A stretch of DNA of 64,000 nucleotides from Bog-473 sp963777485. GTDB lineage: Bacteria > Actinomycetota > Acidimicrobiia > Acidimicrobiales > RAAP-2. The position numbers were made by a program, and so were the translations under genes. The notes beneath the pieces are model-generated. The model searched no databases, had not been told where the DNA came from, and saw only the letters and a list, made by a program, of their open reading frames with translations. The stretch is from assembly GCA_963777485.1 (NCBI GenBank), contig CAVZQP010000001.1, positions 124,001-188,000 of the forward strand, read 5' to 3'. This document shows, piece after piece, positions 34,364-44,000 of the stretch; within the stretch, counting starts at the first letter, position 1; every line of letters begins with the position of its first letter.

Positions 34364-34546
34364 CTCCACGGCACTGTGCCGGGAGACGCCCGCATCGCCG
34401 GTGGGGGTCGAACGGTAGTCTGGCCAGGAGGCACGCGCAGAGTCGAGAGTCGGATAGAAAGCGACTCGGGGCCGTTGCGACCGGGACTTGTTCCGGGGGG
34501 CCGGGAGCGCGGGCCGGGCGTCATCGGGACGAGAAGAGGACAGTCG
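34364..34546. promoter_or_regulatory. Leader region upstream of lpd
   Basis: A 183-bp gap. TAGTCT at 34416-34421 fits a -10 box and would give a leader of about 118 nt. AGAGGA lies 8 nt before the lpd ATG. No riboswitch-like structure is recognised. Confidence 0.35.
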
Positions 34547-35962
34547 ATGGCCAATGAGGAAGAGTTCGACATCGTCGTGATCGGCGGAGGGCCCGGTGGG
34601 TACGCCACCGCGCTCTACGCCGCTGCGGCCGGCCTCTCCGTCGCCATCGTCGAGCGGGACAAGGTCGGCGGCACCTGTCTGCACCGGGGCTGCATTCCGG
34701 CCAAGGAATTCCTCGAGACTGCGGCGGTCCGACGGACGATCGAAGGATCAAAGGAGTTCGGCATCGACGTGTCCGGCGTGGCCCTCGACTTCGCGCGGAG
34801 CCAGGAGCGCAAGCAGGCCGTGGTGGACAAGCTCTGGAAGGGCCTGCAGGGACTGCTCAAGGGTCGCAAGGTCACGACGTTCATCGGAACGGGCACGTTG
34901 AAGGAAGGGCGGCGCGTCGAGGTAGCCGACGGGCCCGACGCCGGACGCGAAATCACGGGTCGCAACGTCGTGCTCGCGGCGGGGTCGGTGCCCTACGTCC
35001 TACCCGGCTTCGAGGTGGACGGGCGCTGGGTGATGACGTCGGACGAGTTCTTGGACCTCGAGAAGCTGCCGGCCTCCGTGGCCGTCGTCGGTGGCGGGGT
35101 CGTCGGGTGCGAATTCGCGTCGCTCCTCGCCGACCTGGGTACGAAGGTGACGATCCTCGAGTTCCTGGACGCGATCCTGCCGGGGTGCGACGAGGACATC
35201 GTGCGCCTGATCGTGCGGTCGTTCAAGAAGCGCGGCATCGACATCATGACCGGCGTCAAGGTCGAGTCGCACTCGCCGTCCGCGGACGGCACGGTCACGA
35301 CCGTCAAGGCGGGGGAGCAGTCCTGGGACGTCGAGGCCGTCGTGGTGTCGGTGGGGCGACGCCCCCGGACCGAAGGGTTGGTGGCCGACGGGGTCGGCGT
35401 CCAAATCGACGAACGCGGCTTTGTCGTGACCGACGAGTACCAGCGGACCGGGGTGGACGGCGTCTGGGCCGTCGGCGACATCGTGGCCGGCACGCCGCAG
35501 CTCGCCCACGTCGGCTTCGCCGAGGCCATCGTCGCGGTGAAGGGCATGCTGGGCGAGCCGGTTGTGCCCGTCGACAACGGCAAGGTGCCGTGGGCTATCT
35601 ACTGCCACCCCGAGGTCGCGTTCTGCGGCATGACCGAAGCGCAGGCCAAGGACGCGGGGATCGATGTGCTGACGAAGAAGGACCCCTTCGGCGGCAACAG
35701 CCGCGCGCAGATCATCGGCGACACCGAGGGACTCGTGAAGATCGTCGCCGAGAAGCGGCCGGACGGGACGGCGGGGCGGATTCTGGGGGTGCACATGTGC
35801 GGGCCATGGGTCACCGAGCAGCTGAGCGGCGGGTATCTCGCCGTCAACTGGGAGGCGTTCCCGGACGAGGTCGCGCAGTTCATCCAGCCGCACCCGTCTC
35901 TCTCCGAGACGTTCGGCGAGACCATGTTGGCCCTGACCGGAAGGGGACTGCACCTTGGCTGA
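34547..35962 (+). CDS. lpd: Dihydrolipoyl dehydrogenase (E3)
   Basis: A 471-residue FAD disulfide reductase that reoxidises dihydrolipoyl groups on E2. The FAD motif GGGPGGYATA is at 13-22 and the redox pair is C44 and C49 (GGTCLHRGCIP). The NAD motif GGGVVGCEFAS lies in the middle and HPSLSE near the C-terminus gives the catalytic His/Glu. ATG 34547 has AGAGGA upstream. It overlaps the E2 gene by 8 bp. Confidence 0.95.
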   Translation: MANEEEFDIVVIGGGPGGYATALYAAAAGLSVAIVERDKVGGTCLHRGCIPAKEFLETAAVRRTIEGSKEFGIDVSGVALDFARSQERKQAVVDKLWKGLQGLLKGRKVTTFIGTGTLKEGRRVEVADGPDAGREITGRNVVLAAGSVPYVLPGFEVDGRWVMTSDEFLDLEKLPASVAVVGGGVVGCEFASLLADLGTKVTILEFLDAILPGCDEDIVRLIVRSFKKRGIDIMTGVKVESHSPSADGTVTTVKAGEQSWDVEAVVVSVGRRPRTEGLVADGVGVQIDERGFVVTDEYQRTGVDGVWAVGDIVAGTPQLAHVGFAEAIVAVKGMLGEPVVPVDNGKVPWAIYCHPEVAFCGMTEAQAKDAGIDVLTKKDPFGGNSRAQIIGDTEGLVKIVAEKRPDGTAGRILGVHMCGPWVTEQLSGGYLAVNWEAFPDEVAQFIQPHPSLSETFGETMLALTGRGLHLG

Positions 35963-37406
35963 CGTCGTGATGCCACAGCTCGGCGAGACCGTGACGGAGG
36001 GCACCATCACCAAGTGGATGAAGGCCGTCGGCGACGAGGTCGCACGCGACGAGCCGCTCTTCGAAGTATCGACGGACAAGGTCGACTCCGAGGTGCCCTC
36101 GCCCGCGGCCGGCGTGCTGTCCGAGATCTTGGTGCCCGAGGGTGAGACGGTCGAGGTCGGCGTGAAGCTGGCGGTGATCGGCGACGGTTCGGGTGCGAGC
36201 GGATCGAGCGACGCGCCTGGCGCGGCGGCGGCCCAGTCGCCGGCACCCGCTCCCGCCGCGGAGGCTGCGCCACCAGCTCCGCCACCGCCACCGCCACCGC
36301 CGGCGCCTCCGCCGGCACAGGCCGCAACTCCGGCCCCGCCGCCTGCGGCGCCTGCCACACCTGCTGCTGCACCGGTCGCTGAGCCGGCACCGCAGGCCGG
36401 AACGGACGGCAACGGCACCGGTGCGGGCGCGTCGGTGCTCTCGCCGATGGTGCGCCGCATCCTCTCGGAGAACGACATCGACGAGTCGGAGGTCAACGGC
36501 ACGGGTGCCGGCGGCCGGATCACGCGGGACGACGCGTTGCGGGCCGCCGACGCGCGCCGGTCGGCCGGCCCCACCGTGCAGCCCCCACCCGCGGTGCCGG
36601 CGCAGTCAGCGCCGGTGCAGGCGGCTCCCGCCGCGACACCGGCGCGGGTCGCCCCGTCGGCGCCCACGGTCTCGATGGCGCCGTTCCGCACGGCCGGCGA
36701 CCAGGTCGTGCCGTTCTCCAACATGCGCCGGCGCACGGCCGAGCACATGGTGCGGTCCAAGGCCACCTCGCCCCACGCGTTCATCGCCAACGAGGTCGAC
36801 TTCGAGGCGGTCGAGCGCGTGCGCACGGCGTGGGGGGAACGCTTCAAGGCGGAAGAGGGCTTCACCCTGACCTACCTCCCCTTCGTGGCGCGGGCGGCCG
36901 TCGAGGCGCTGCGCGACTTCCCCCTGCTGAACGCGTCGGTGGTCGAGGACTCGCTCGTCGTCCACTCGGAGGTCAACCTCGGCATCGCGGTCGATCTCTC
37001 GCACGAGGGCCTGATCGTGCCCGTGATCCACCGGGCCGAGGAGGTCACGCTGCGCGGCGTGGCCCGGCGCATCCGCGACCTGGCCGAGCGGGCCCGCGGT
37101 CGTCAGCTGAACGCCGACGACATCGCCGGCGGGACGTTCTCCGTCACCAACGACGGGCCGTTCGGGACGTATTTCACCGTCCCGATCATCAACCAGCCGC
37201 AAGTGGCGATCCTGGCGACCGACGGCATCGCGCGCCGTCCCGTCGTCGTGACCCAACCCGACGGGTCCGAGTCCATCGCCATCCACTCGACGGGCATCCT
37301 CGGCGTGAGTTGGGACCACCGGGCGGTCGACGGCGCCTACGTCTCGCTGTTCCTGGCGAAGGTGGCCGAGCTCCTCGGCACCCGCGACTGGGCCGCCGAG
37401 CTCTGA
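35955..37406 (+). CDS. 2-oxo acid dehydrogenase E2 (dihydrolipoyl acyltransferase)
   Basis: A 483-residue E2. One lipoyl domain (1-75) has the lipoylated K42 in TDKVDSE. A long Pro/Ala linker (about 85-150) leads to an E3-binding domain (SPMVRRILSENDIDE) and then the catalytic domain with the active-site HRAVDGAY near the end. Given AceE and Lpd nearby it is probably the PDH E2, but actinobacteria can share one E2 between PDH and 2-oxoglutarate dehydrogenase. The start is TTG 35955, with AAGGGG 8 nt upstream, overlapping lpd. Confidence 0.92.
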   Translation: MADVVMPQLGETVTEGTITKWMKAVGDEVARDEPLFEVSTDKVDSEVPSPAAGVLSEILVPEGETVEVGVKLAVIGDGSGASGSSDAPGAAAAQSPAPAPAAEAAPPAPPPPPPPPAPPPAQAATPAPPPAAPATPAAAPVAEPAPQAGTDGNGTGAGASVLSPMVRRILSENDIDESEVNGTGAGGRITRDDALRAADARRSAGPTVQPPPAVPAQSAPVQAAPAATPARVAPSAPTVSMAPFRTAGDQVVPFSNMRRRTAEHMVRSKATSPHAFIANEVDFEAVERVRTAWGERFKAEEGFTLTYLPFVARAAVEALRDFPLLNASVVEDSLVVHSEVNLGIAVDLSHEGLIVPVIHRAEEVTLRGVARRIRDLAERARGRQLNADDIAGGTFSVTNDGPFGTYFTVPIINQPQVAILATDGIARRPVVVTQPDGSESIAIHSTGILGVSWDHRAVDGAYVSLFLAKVAELLGTRDWAAEL

Positions 37407-37417
37407 GGGACGGGTCG

Positions 37418-39061
37418 GTGCTGCGCATCCGGTCCCTCGGGACGGTCCCGTACCACGAGGCCGCGGTGCTGCAGCACGCCTTGGCCCGTGAGGCCGGGGA
37501 CGACTACCTCCTCCTGTTGCAGCACCCGCACGTGTTCACGCTGGGCGCGCACGCCGACGACCGCCACGTCCTCGTCGACCCGGCGGAGGTCGGCGCCACG
37601 CTCGAGCGCACCGACCGCGGCGGCGACGTGACGTACCACGGTCCGGGCCAGCTCGTGGCGTACCCGATCGTCACGGTGCCCGACGACGTGTCCTCGGGCG
37701 CCGCGCACGTACACCGGCTCGAGCGCCTCGTCATCGACACGCTCGCCGACCTCGGCCTACCCGGCTGCACGAGCGACGGTGAGTTCCCGGGCGTGTGGGT
37801 CGACGCCGCTGGGCAGCGGCCCCGCAAGATCGCCGCCATCGGCGTGCGGGCCATGCGTGTGAGGCCGGGGCGCCGGCGCACCGTGCACGGCGTCGCCATC
37901 AACGTGACCACGGACCTGGCGATGTTCGACCACATCGTGCCGTGCGGGATCGCGGATCGGGGCGTGACGTCGCTCGCAGCCGAGGGCATCGACCTGTCGG
38001 TCGACGACGTGGCGGACTCGTTGGCGGCGCGGGCTGCAGTCGTGTTCGGTGGCGGGGCGGCCGAGCGGGCCGACGTCGTGACGGGCCCGGCCGCGCTGCG
38101 CCTCGTGAACGGCGACGGCGAGCGCCCGTTGCTGCGGCGCCTCCGCCAGGCCGGCGTGGCACCCGAGGACGGCCTCGACATCGCGCAGCGCAAGCCGGAG
38201 TGGGTGCGTGTGCCCGTCCGCATCGGCAAGGGGTACCGCCAATTGGGGGCGACCATCCACGATCTCGGCCTCGTCACCGTGTGCGAGGAGGCGGGTTGTC
38301 CCAACATCTACGAGTGCTGGGCGGACGGCACGGCCACGTTCATGATCAACGGCGAGCGCTGCACGCGGGCGTGCGGCTTCTGCCAGGTCGACACCCGGCA
38401 CCCCTTGCCGCTCTCGCCCGACGAGCCCGACCGCGTCGCGCAGGCGGTGGCACGGATGCGGTTGGAGCACGCGGTCGTCACCTGCGTCGCCCGCGACGAC
38501 CTGCCCGACGGGGGCGCCGGGGCGATGGCCGCCACCATCCGCGCCATCCGGGAACGCTCGCCCGGGACGACCGTCGAGGTGCTGATCTCGGACTGCCGGG
38601 GGGACCCGGCGTCGCTCGACTCGATCTTCGAGGCGCGCCCCGACGTGTTGAACCACAACATCGAGACCGTGGCCCGGCTGCAGCGGGCGGTCCGGCCTTC
38701 TGCCGGCTACGCGCGCAGTCTCGGCGTGCTGGCGCGGGCAGGTGCGGCCGGCCTGGCGACCAAGTCAGGCCTCATGGTGGGGCTCGGCGAGACCGAAGAG
38801 GAAGTCGTCGCCACCTTGGCCGACCTGCGCGGTGTCGGCGTGTCCATCGTCACCGTGGGCCAGTACCTGAGGCCGAGCCGGGACCACCTGCCGGTGGCGC
38901 GCTACTGGACCCCCGAGGAGTTCGACCGTCTGCACGCCGCCGGCGCGGCGCTGGGTGTGGCGCACGTCGAGGCGTCCCCACTCACCCGGTCGAGCTACCA
39001 CGCCCGGGAGGCCGCGTCTGTGGTCCAACCCTCTCCCCTCGTAGCGCGCGGCTCGACCTGA
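37418..39061 (+). CDS. lipB-lipA: LipB-LipA fusion: octanoyltransferase joined to lipoyl synthase
   Basis: One open frame of 547 residues carries two full enzymes. Residues 1-225 are LipB: RGGDVTYHGPGQ at 67-78, K137 (RKIAAIG) and C176 (VPCGI) as the acyl-transfer pair. Residues about 255-547 are LipA: auxiliary cluster C289, C294, C300 (CEEAGCPNIYEC), radical-SAM C315, C319, C322 (CTRACGFC) and the late RSSY motif. About 30 residues link them. No stop or frameshift separates the halves. An internal in-frame GTG (38105) could also start free LipA, but no Shine-Dalgarno precedes it. It lies 11 bp after E2, its substrate. GTG start. Confidence 0.93.
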   Translation: MLRIRSLGTVPYHEAAVLQHALAREAGDDYLLLLQHPHVFTLGAHADDRHVLVDPAEVGATLERTDRGGDVTYHGPGQLVAYPIVTVPDDVSSGAAHVHRLERLVIDTLADLGLPGCTSDGEFPGVWVDAAGQRPRKIAAIGVRAMRVRPGRRRTVHGVAINVTTDLAMFDHIVPCGIADRGVTSLAAEGIDLSVDDVADSLAARAAVVFGGGAAERADVVTGPAALRLVNGDGERPLLRRLRQAGVAPEDGLDIAQRKPEWVRVPVRIGKGYRQLGATIHDLGLVTVCEEAGCPNIYECWADGTATFMINGERCTRACGFCQVDTRHPLPLSPDEPDRVAQAVARMRLEHAVVTCVARDDLPDGGAGAMAATIRAIRERSPGTTVEVLISDCRGDPASLDSIFEARPDVLNHNIETVARLQRAVRPSAGYARSLGVLARAGAAGLATKSGLMVGLGETEEEVVATLADLRGVGVSIVTVGQYLRPSRDHLPVARYWTPEEFDRLHAAGAALGVAHVEASPLTRSSYHAREAASVVQPSPLVARGST

Positions 39062-39086
39062 AGAGGTTGCCGCCCCACCGTTCGGG

Positions 39087-40199
39087 TCAGGGTACCGACG
39101 TGGCGTCTCGGGTGTCGCTCGGCCGGAACGCGGCGTCGATTCCGAACAAGACGCGGGCGTTGGCATCGACGATCCGCTTCCGTACGGCGTCGTCCACGTC
39201 GTCCCGGGCGTCGAGCGTGCGGTGGGCGGCAGGGTCCGCTCCGACGTCGAGATGTCCCCAGTCGGAGCCGCACACCAGGTTCTCCGACCCGAGACGTGTC
39301 ACGAGGTAGGACAGGTCGTCATCGGTCTGACAGGCGACGTACATGTTCTTCCGCCTGAGGACGTCGGGCTCTTTCCTCCAGTCGCGTGCGCTCCGCCCGC
39401 CGTTCGGATCGATACGTGCGACCTCTTGGAGCATCCAGGGGACCCAGCCCGCGCCCGCCTCGAAGAAGCCCCACTTGAGCTCGGGGAATTGATCCGGCAC
39501 ATTGTTGATGAGGAGGGAGTAGAAGGCGTACGTGCAGGGAGCGACGATCTCCCAGACCTTCTGGGTCCCCGGGTACCGGTGCAGCACGTCGGTGTTGCCC
39601 GTGCCCACGTGAAAGCCGATGACGAGCCCGAACTGCTCGGCCTTCCGGTAGAGCGGGAACAAGGAAGGGTGCGCGACGTGGCGACCGTTGACCTCTCCGA
39701 GCAAGAAGACACCCGCCGCACCGTTGGCGGCGCCGAATTCGAGCTCCTCGCATGCGGCCGAGAGATCACTCGTGGGCACGTTGACCATCCAGCGCAATCG
39801 GCCACCCGCGGCCTTCGTCACGTCGGCGAGCCACCGGTTGTGGCTGCGCTTGAGGGCGACATCGATGAGCGGATCGCGCACGCCGACGTTCAACCAGATC
39901 GACGGGAACAAGACCTGCACATCGACTCCCAGACGGTCCATCTCGTGCAGCCGAGCGTCGATGTCGTCGAGCCCCTTGGTTCCTTCGGGGAACAAGGTGC
40001 GATGACGATCGGTCTGATGCGGGCTGGCGCCGTCGTTCCTGACCATGCGCTGGTCCTGCACGAGCCAGAACCGGTACGGAATGTCGGTCCCCGAGGCGAC
40101 CTCGGCGACCGCCGGACGGAATTGCTCCTCGCCGGGTCTGAGATACGCCCACGTCTGATCGGTCTCCCAGACGTGCGTGTCACAGTCGATGTATCCCAC
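39087..40199 (-). CDS. Amidohydrolase-2 family metal hydrolase
   Basis: A 370-residue TIM-barrel protein of the ACMS decarboxylase / amidohydrolase-2 group. It begins with MGYIDCDTHVWE, in which DTH replaces the usual DxH metal motif. GFHVGTG carries a later His and CGSDWGHLD the final Asp. Substrate unknown; decarboxylation or hydrolysis of an aromatic acid is usual. TACCGT about 44 nt upstream (near 40244) may be its -10. The 92-bp upstream gap holds nothing else I can name. Confidence 0.85.
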   Translation of the reverse strand: MGYIDCDTHVWETDQTWAYLRPGEEQFRPAVAEVASGTDIPYRFWLVQDQRMVRNDGASPHQTDRHRTLFPEGTKGLDDIDARLHEMDRLGVDVQVLFPSIWLNVGVRDPLIDVALKRSHNRWLADVTKAAGGRLRWMVNVPTSDLSAACEELEFGAANGAAGVFLLGEVNGRHVAHPSLFPLYRKAEQFGLVIGFHVGTGNTDVLHRYPGTQKVWEIVAPCTYAFYSLLINNVPDQFPELKWGFFEAGAGWVPWMLQEVARIDPNGGRSARDWRKEPDVLRRKNMYVACQTDDDLSYLVTRLGSENLVCGSDWGHLDVGADPAAHRTLDARDDVDDAVRKRIVDANARVLFGIDAAFRPSDTRDATSVP

Positions 40200-40291
40200 G
40201 GAGGCTCTCTCTCGTCGCGAGGGGGTGAGGATCGCTCGTCCATACGGTAGTGCGGGCGATTTCGGGCACCCTTTGGCCCAGCCGCGCTTTC

Positions 40292-41071
40292 TCAGTCGGA
40301 GTGCTTGCGCCGTCGCCGCCGCACGAGCGGCGTGGCCACGGCGGCCGCCAACACCGCCACCGTCAGCGCCGCCCAGCCCACGTCAGCTGCGGAAACGCGA
40401 CCGCTCCGATCCTTCGCCGTCATGGGACCCGTGGCTGACGACATCGCCGCTGCCATCGCGGTGTACTGCGCCTCGGCAACCCGTTCCGCCGATGCACGCG
40501 TGATCGGTGCGGGATTGCCCGAGGCGGCCGAGACGAAGGACAGCACGGCGGCGTAATTGCCCCCGCGCATGGTGACGGTCTGTCCGACCCCCCCTCGGGT
40601 GGTCGACGCGAAGTACGTCGTCCGCTGTGCGCCGGGGATCGACGGCAACGGCCCCGAGCTCACGATCTCGCCGTGGGCGATCGCACGACGTGCGGCACCG
40701 ACGAAGGCGGCGGCCGCGGCGGCGGTCGGGAAGCGCACCACGAGGTCCTGCACCTGATTGACCGCTGCGGCGTCCTGCCAATTCCTTTGATACGTCTCGA
40801 TGGTGTTGCCGAGCGTGCTCAGCGCCCCGGTCGCGGCGGATGCACTCGGTGAGCCCGCCGGGAACTGGGACGCGTCGAGCGGGCCCTGCGAGGTGACGGT
40901 GTAGCCGAAGCCGATCGCGGGGAGGACGACGGTGCCGAGCGCAGGCGGCGGTCGAGCGGAAGCCGCGGCGGCACTCCCACCCGCAGGCCGAGACGCCAGG
41001 ACGGCCAAGGCGACCGCCATCACGACCGGCACAACTCTGCGGAGGGGCGCCGGCGCGGCGCGGACCCTCAT
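40292..41071 (-). CDS. Exported protein with C-terminal membrane anchor, unknown family
   Basis: A 259-residue protein. A signal peptide spans about 1-38 (basic start, MAVALAVLASRPAGGSAAA), the middle is Ala-rich and extracytoplasmic, and a helix at about 228-248 (VGWAALTVAVLAAAVATPLV) is followed by an RRRRRK stop-transfer. There is no LPxTG. I do not recognise the family; there is some likeness to actinobacterial sensor-type lipoproteins with FPTAAAAAAF repeats. The ATG overlaps the metH stop (ATGA), an unexpected operon partner. Confidence 0.7.
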   Translation of the reverse strand: MRVRAAPAPLRRVVPVVMAVALAVLASRPAGGSAAAASARPPPALGTVVLPAIGFGYTVTSQGPLDASQFPAGSPSASAATGALSTLGNTIETYQRNWQDAAAVNQVQDLVVRFPTAAAAAAFVGAARRAIAHGEIVSSGPLPSIPGAQRTTYFASTTRGGVGQTVTMRGGNYAAVLSFVSAASGNPAPITRASAERVAEAQYTAMAAAMSSATGPMTAKDRSGRVSAADVGWAALTVAVLAAAVATPLVRRRRRKHSD

Positions 41072-44000
41072 GCGACGAAGTACTTGGCCTCCGGGTGGTG
41101 GCAGATGATGGCGTCCGTCGTCTGCTCCGGCTCCATCTGGAAACCCTCGCTCACGGTGACGCCGATACGTTCCCCTCCCAGAAGCTCCACGACCTTGGCG
41201 TTGTCATCGAGATCCGGGCAGGCGGGATACCCCCACGAATAGCGGCCGCCCCGGTACTGCTGGCGGAACAGCCCGGTCAGCGTGGGCCCGTCCTCGTCGG
41301 CGTAGCCGAGCTCCTCGCGGATGCGCCGGTGCCAGTACTCAGCGGTCGCCTCGGCCATCTCGACGCTCAGGCCGTGCAGGAACAGGTAGTCCTGGTAGTG
41401 GTTCTCCGCGCGCAGGCGGCCCGCCTCCTCGGAGGCCCGCGACCCGATGGTGCACACCATGAACGACGCGAAGTCCTCCTCGCCCGAGTCGACCGAGCGG
41501 AAGAAGTCGCTGATGCACAGCCACGGTTCCTTGCGCTGGCGGGGGAACGCGAAGCGCATCCACTCCGAAGACCGGGACTCGTCCTTCCAGATGATCAGAT
41601 CGTTGCCCTCGGCGTTGGCCGCGAAGTGGCCGTAGGCCACCTGGGGCACGAGGATGTCGCCTTCCCGGGCCCTGGCCAGCTGCTCGCGCAGCGTCGCCTT
41701 GACCCGTTCTTTGAAGGCGGGGTCGTCCTCGCCCTCTTCGGGCCGGAAACCCCACTGGTTCCGGAACAGCGCCGTCAGGTTCAAGAACTCCGCGACCTCG
41801 TCGAGCGCGATGCCCTTGGCGATGCGCGTGCCGACGAACGGCGGCCGGAACAGCCGGTTGTCGGCCGCCACGTCCGAGCGCGCCGGCTGCCCCTCCACGG
41901 GGCCCGTGTCCTTGTTCTCAAAGCGGCGTGGCACGTTGCGCTCGGAGATCTCGCGGCCGAAGAGGGGGTCCTCCTCACCGGAGCGTTTCAGCTCCACCAA
42001 CCGGTCCATCGTGCGCAGGCCTTCGAACGCGTCACGCCCGTAGAAGAGACGGCCCTCGTAGATCTCGCGCAGGTCGCGCTCGACGTAGGTGCGGGTCAGC
42101 GCCGCCCCACCCAGCAGGATCGGGATCGTCGACAGCGAGCGGCCGTTGAGCTCCACCAGGTTCTCCCGCATGATCAGCGTCGACTTCACCAAGAGCCCGC
42201 TCATGCCGATGGCGTCGGCCTCGTGCTCCTCGACCGCCGCGATCATCTCGTTGATGCCGACCTTGATGCCCAGGTTCACCACGATGTAGCCGTTGTTGGT
42301 CAGGATGATGTCGACCAGGTTCTTGCCGATGTCGTGCACGTCGCCCTTGACCGTGGCCAGGACGACCGTCGCCTTGCCGCCCTGGTCCGTCTTCTCCATG
42401 TGCGGCTCCAGGTAGGCCACCGCCGTCTTCATCGTCTCGGCCGACTGGAGCACGAAGGGCAGCTGCATCTCGCCCGAGGCGAAGCGGTCGCCCACCACCT
42501 TCATCCCCGCCAGCAAGAAGTCGTTGACGATGTCGAGCGCGCCGAGGCCCGAGCCGAGCGCCTCCTCGAGGTCCCCCTCGAGTCCGTTGCGGTTGCCGTC
42601 GATGATGCGCTGGCTCAGCCGCTGGTCGACCGGCCAGTCGGCGTGGTCGTCCGCACCGCCCGCGTTGACCTTGACGCCCTCGAACAGCGCGAGCAGCTCC
42701 TGCAGCGGGTCGTAGTCCTCCGTGCGCCGGTTGTAGACGAGGTCGAGGCAGATCTCCTTGGCCCGCTCCTCGATGCGCGACAAAGGCAGGATCTTCGACG
42801 CGTGCACGATGGCCGAGTCGAGCCCGGCCTCCACGCACTCGTGCAGGAAGACCGAGTTGAGCACCTGCCGCGCCGCCGGATTGAGGCCGAACGACACGTT
42901 CGACAATCCCAGGATCGTCGACACGCCCGGCAGCTCGGACTTGATCGAGCGGATGCCCTCGATCGTCTCCACACCGTCGAGCCGGCTCTCCTCCATCCCG
43001 GTTGACAAAGGCAGCGCCAGCGCGTCGAACATGAGGTCCTCGGGTGCGAGGCCGTAGCGCTCGACGGCGATGTCACGGATGTTGCGCGCGGCCCGCAGCT
43101 TCCACTCGGCCGTCCGGGCCTGGCCCTCCTCGTCGATGCAGGTGCACACGACGGCGGCGCCGAACTCGCGGGCCAGCCGCAAGAACGTGTCCAGCCGCGT
43201 CCCGGGCTCGTCGCCCTCTTCGAGGTTCACCGAGTTCAGGATCGGCCGCCCGCCGATCCACTCCAACGCGGCGCGCACGACCGGGCCCTCGGTGGAGTCG
43301 ACCATGATCGGGACGGTCGACTGCGTGCACAGCCGGCTCGCCACTTCGGTCATGTCGGCCACGCCGTCGGCGCCCGTGTAGTCCACGCAGACATCGATCA
43401 GGTGCGAGCCTTCCTTCACCTGGTCCTGCGCCATGGCCACGCAGGTGTCCCAGTCGGCCGCCAGCATCGCCTCGCGGAAGGCCTTGGACCCGTTCGCGTT
43501 CGTGCGCTCGCCCACCACCAGGAACGAGGTGTCCTGCTTGAAGGGCACCGAGGTGTAGATGGAGGCCACCGCCGGCTCGTGCACCGGCGTCCGCACCGCG
43601 ATCGACGCGCCGGCGCACTGCTCGACCACCGCGGCCAGGTGCTCCGGCGTGGTGCCGCAACAGCCGCCCACCGCGGAGACGCCGAACTCGGTGATGAAGC
43701 GGTGCAGGTGCTCGGCCAGGCCCTCGGGTGTGAGGTCGTAGTGCATCTGGCCGTCGACAACCGAAGGGAGCCCGGCGTTCGGCACGCACGCGATCGGCAC
43801 CCGCGACGCGCCCGACAGATGCCGCAGGGCCTCGCTCATCTCGACCGGCCCCGTCGCGCAGTTGAGCCCCACGACGTCGACCTGCATCGCATCCAAGACG
43901 GTCAAGGCCGCGCCGATCTCCGTGCCCGGCAGCATCCGGCCCGTGAGCTCGATCGTCACCTGCGCCTGCAACGGCACGACACGCCCCAGCGCCGCCATGG

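Noticed and set aside
38105..38107. Separate lipA starting at internal GTG
   Set aside because: No stop codon or Shine-Dalgarno separates it from lipB, so one fused product is the simplest reading, although internal initiation is not excluded.
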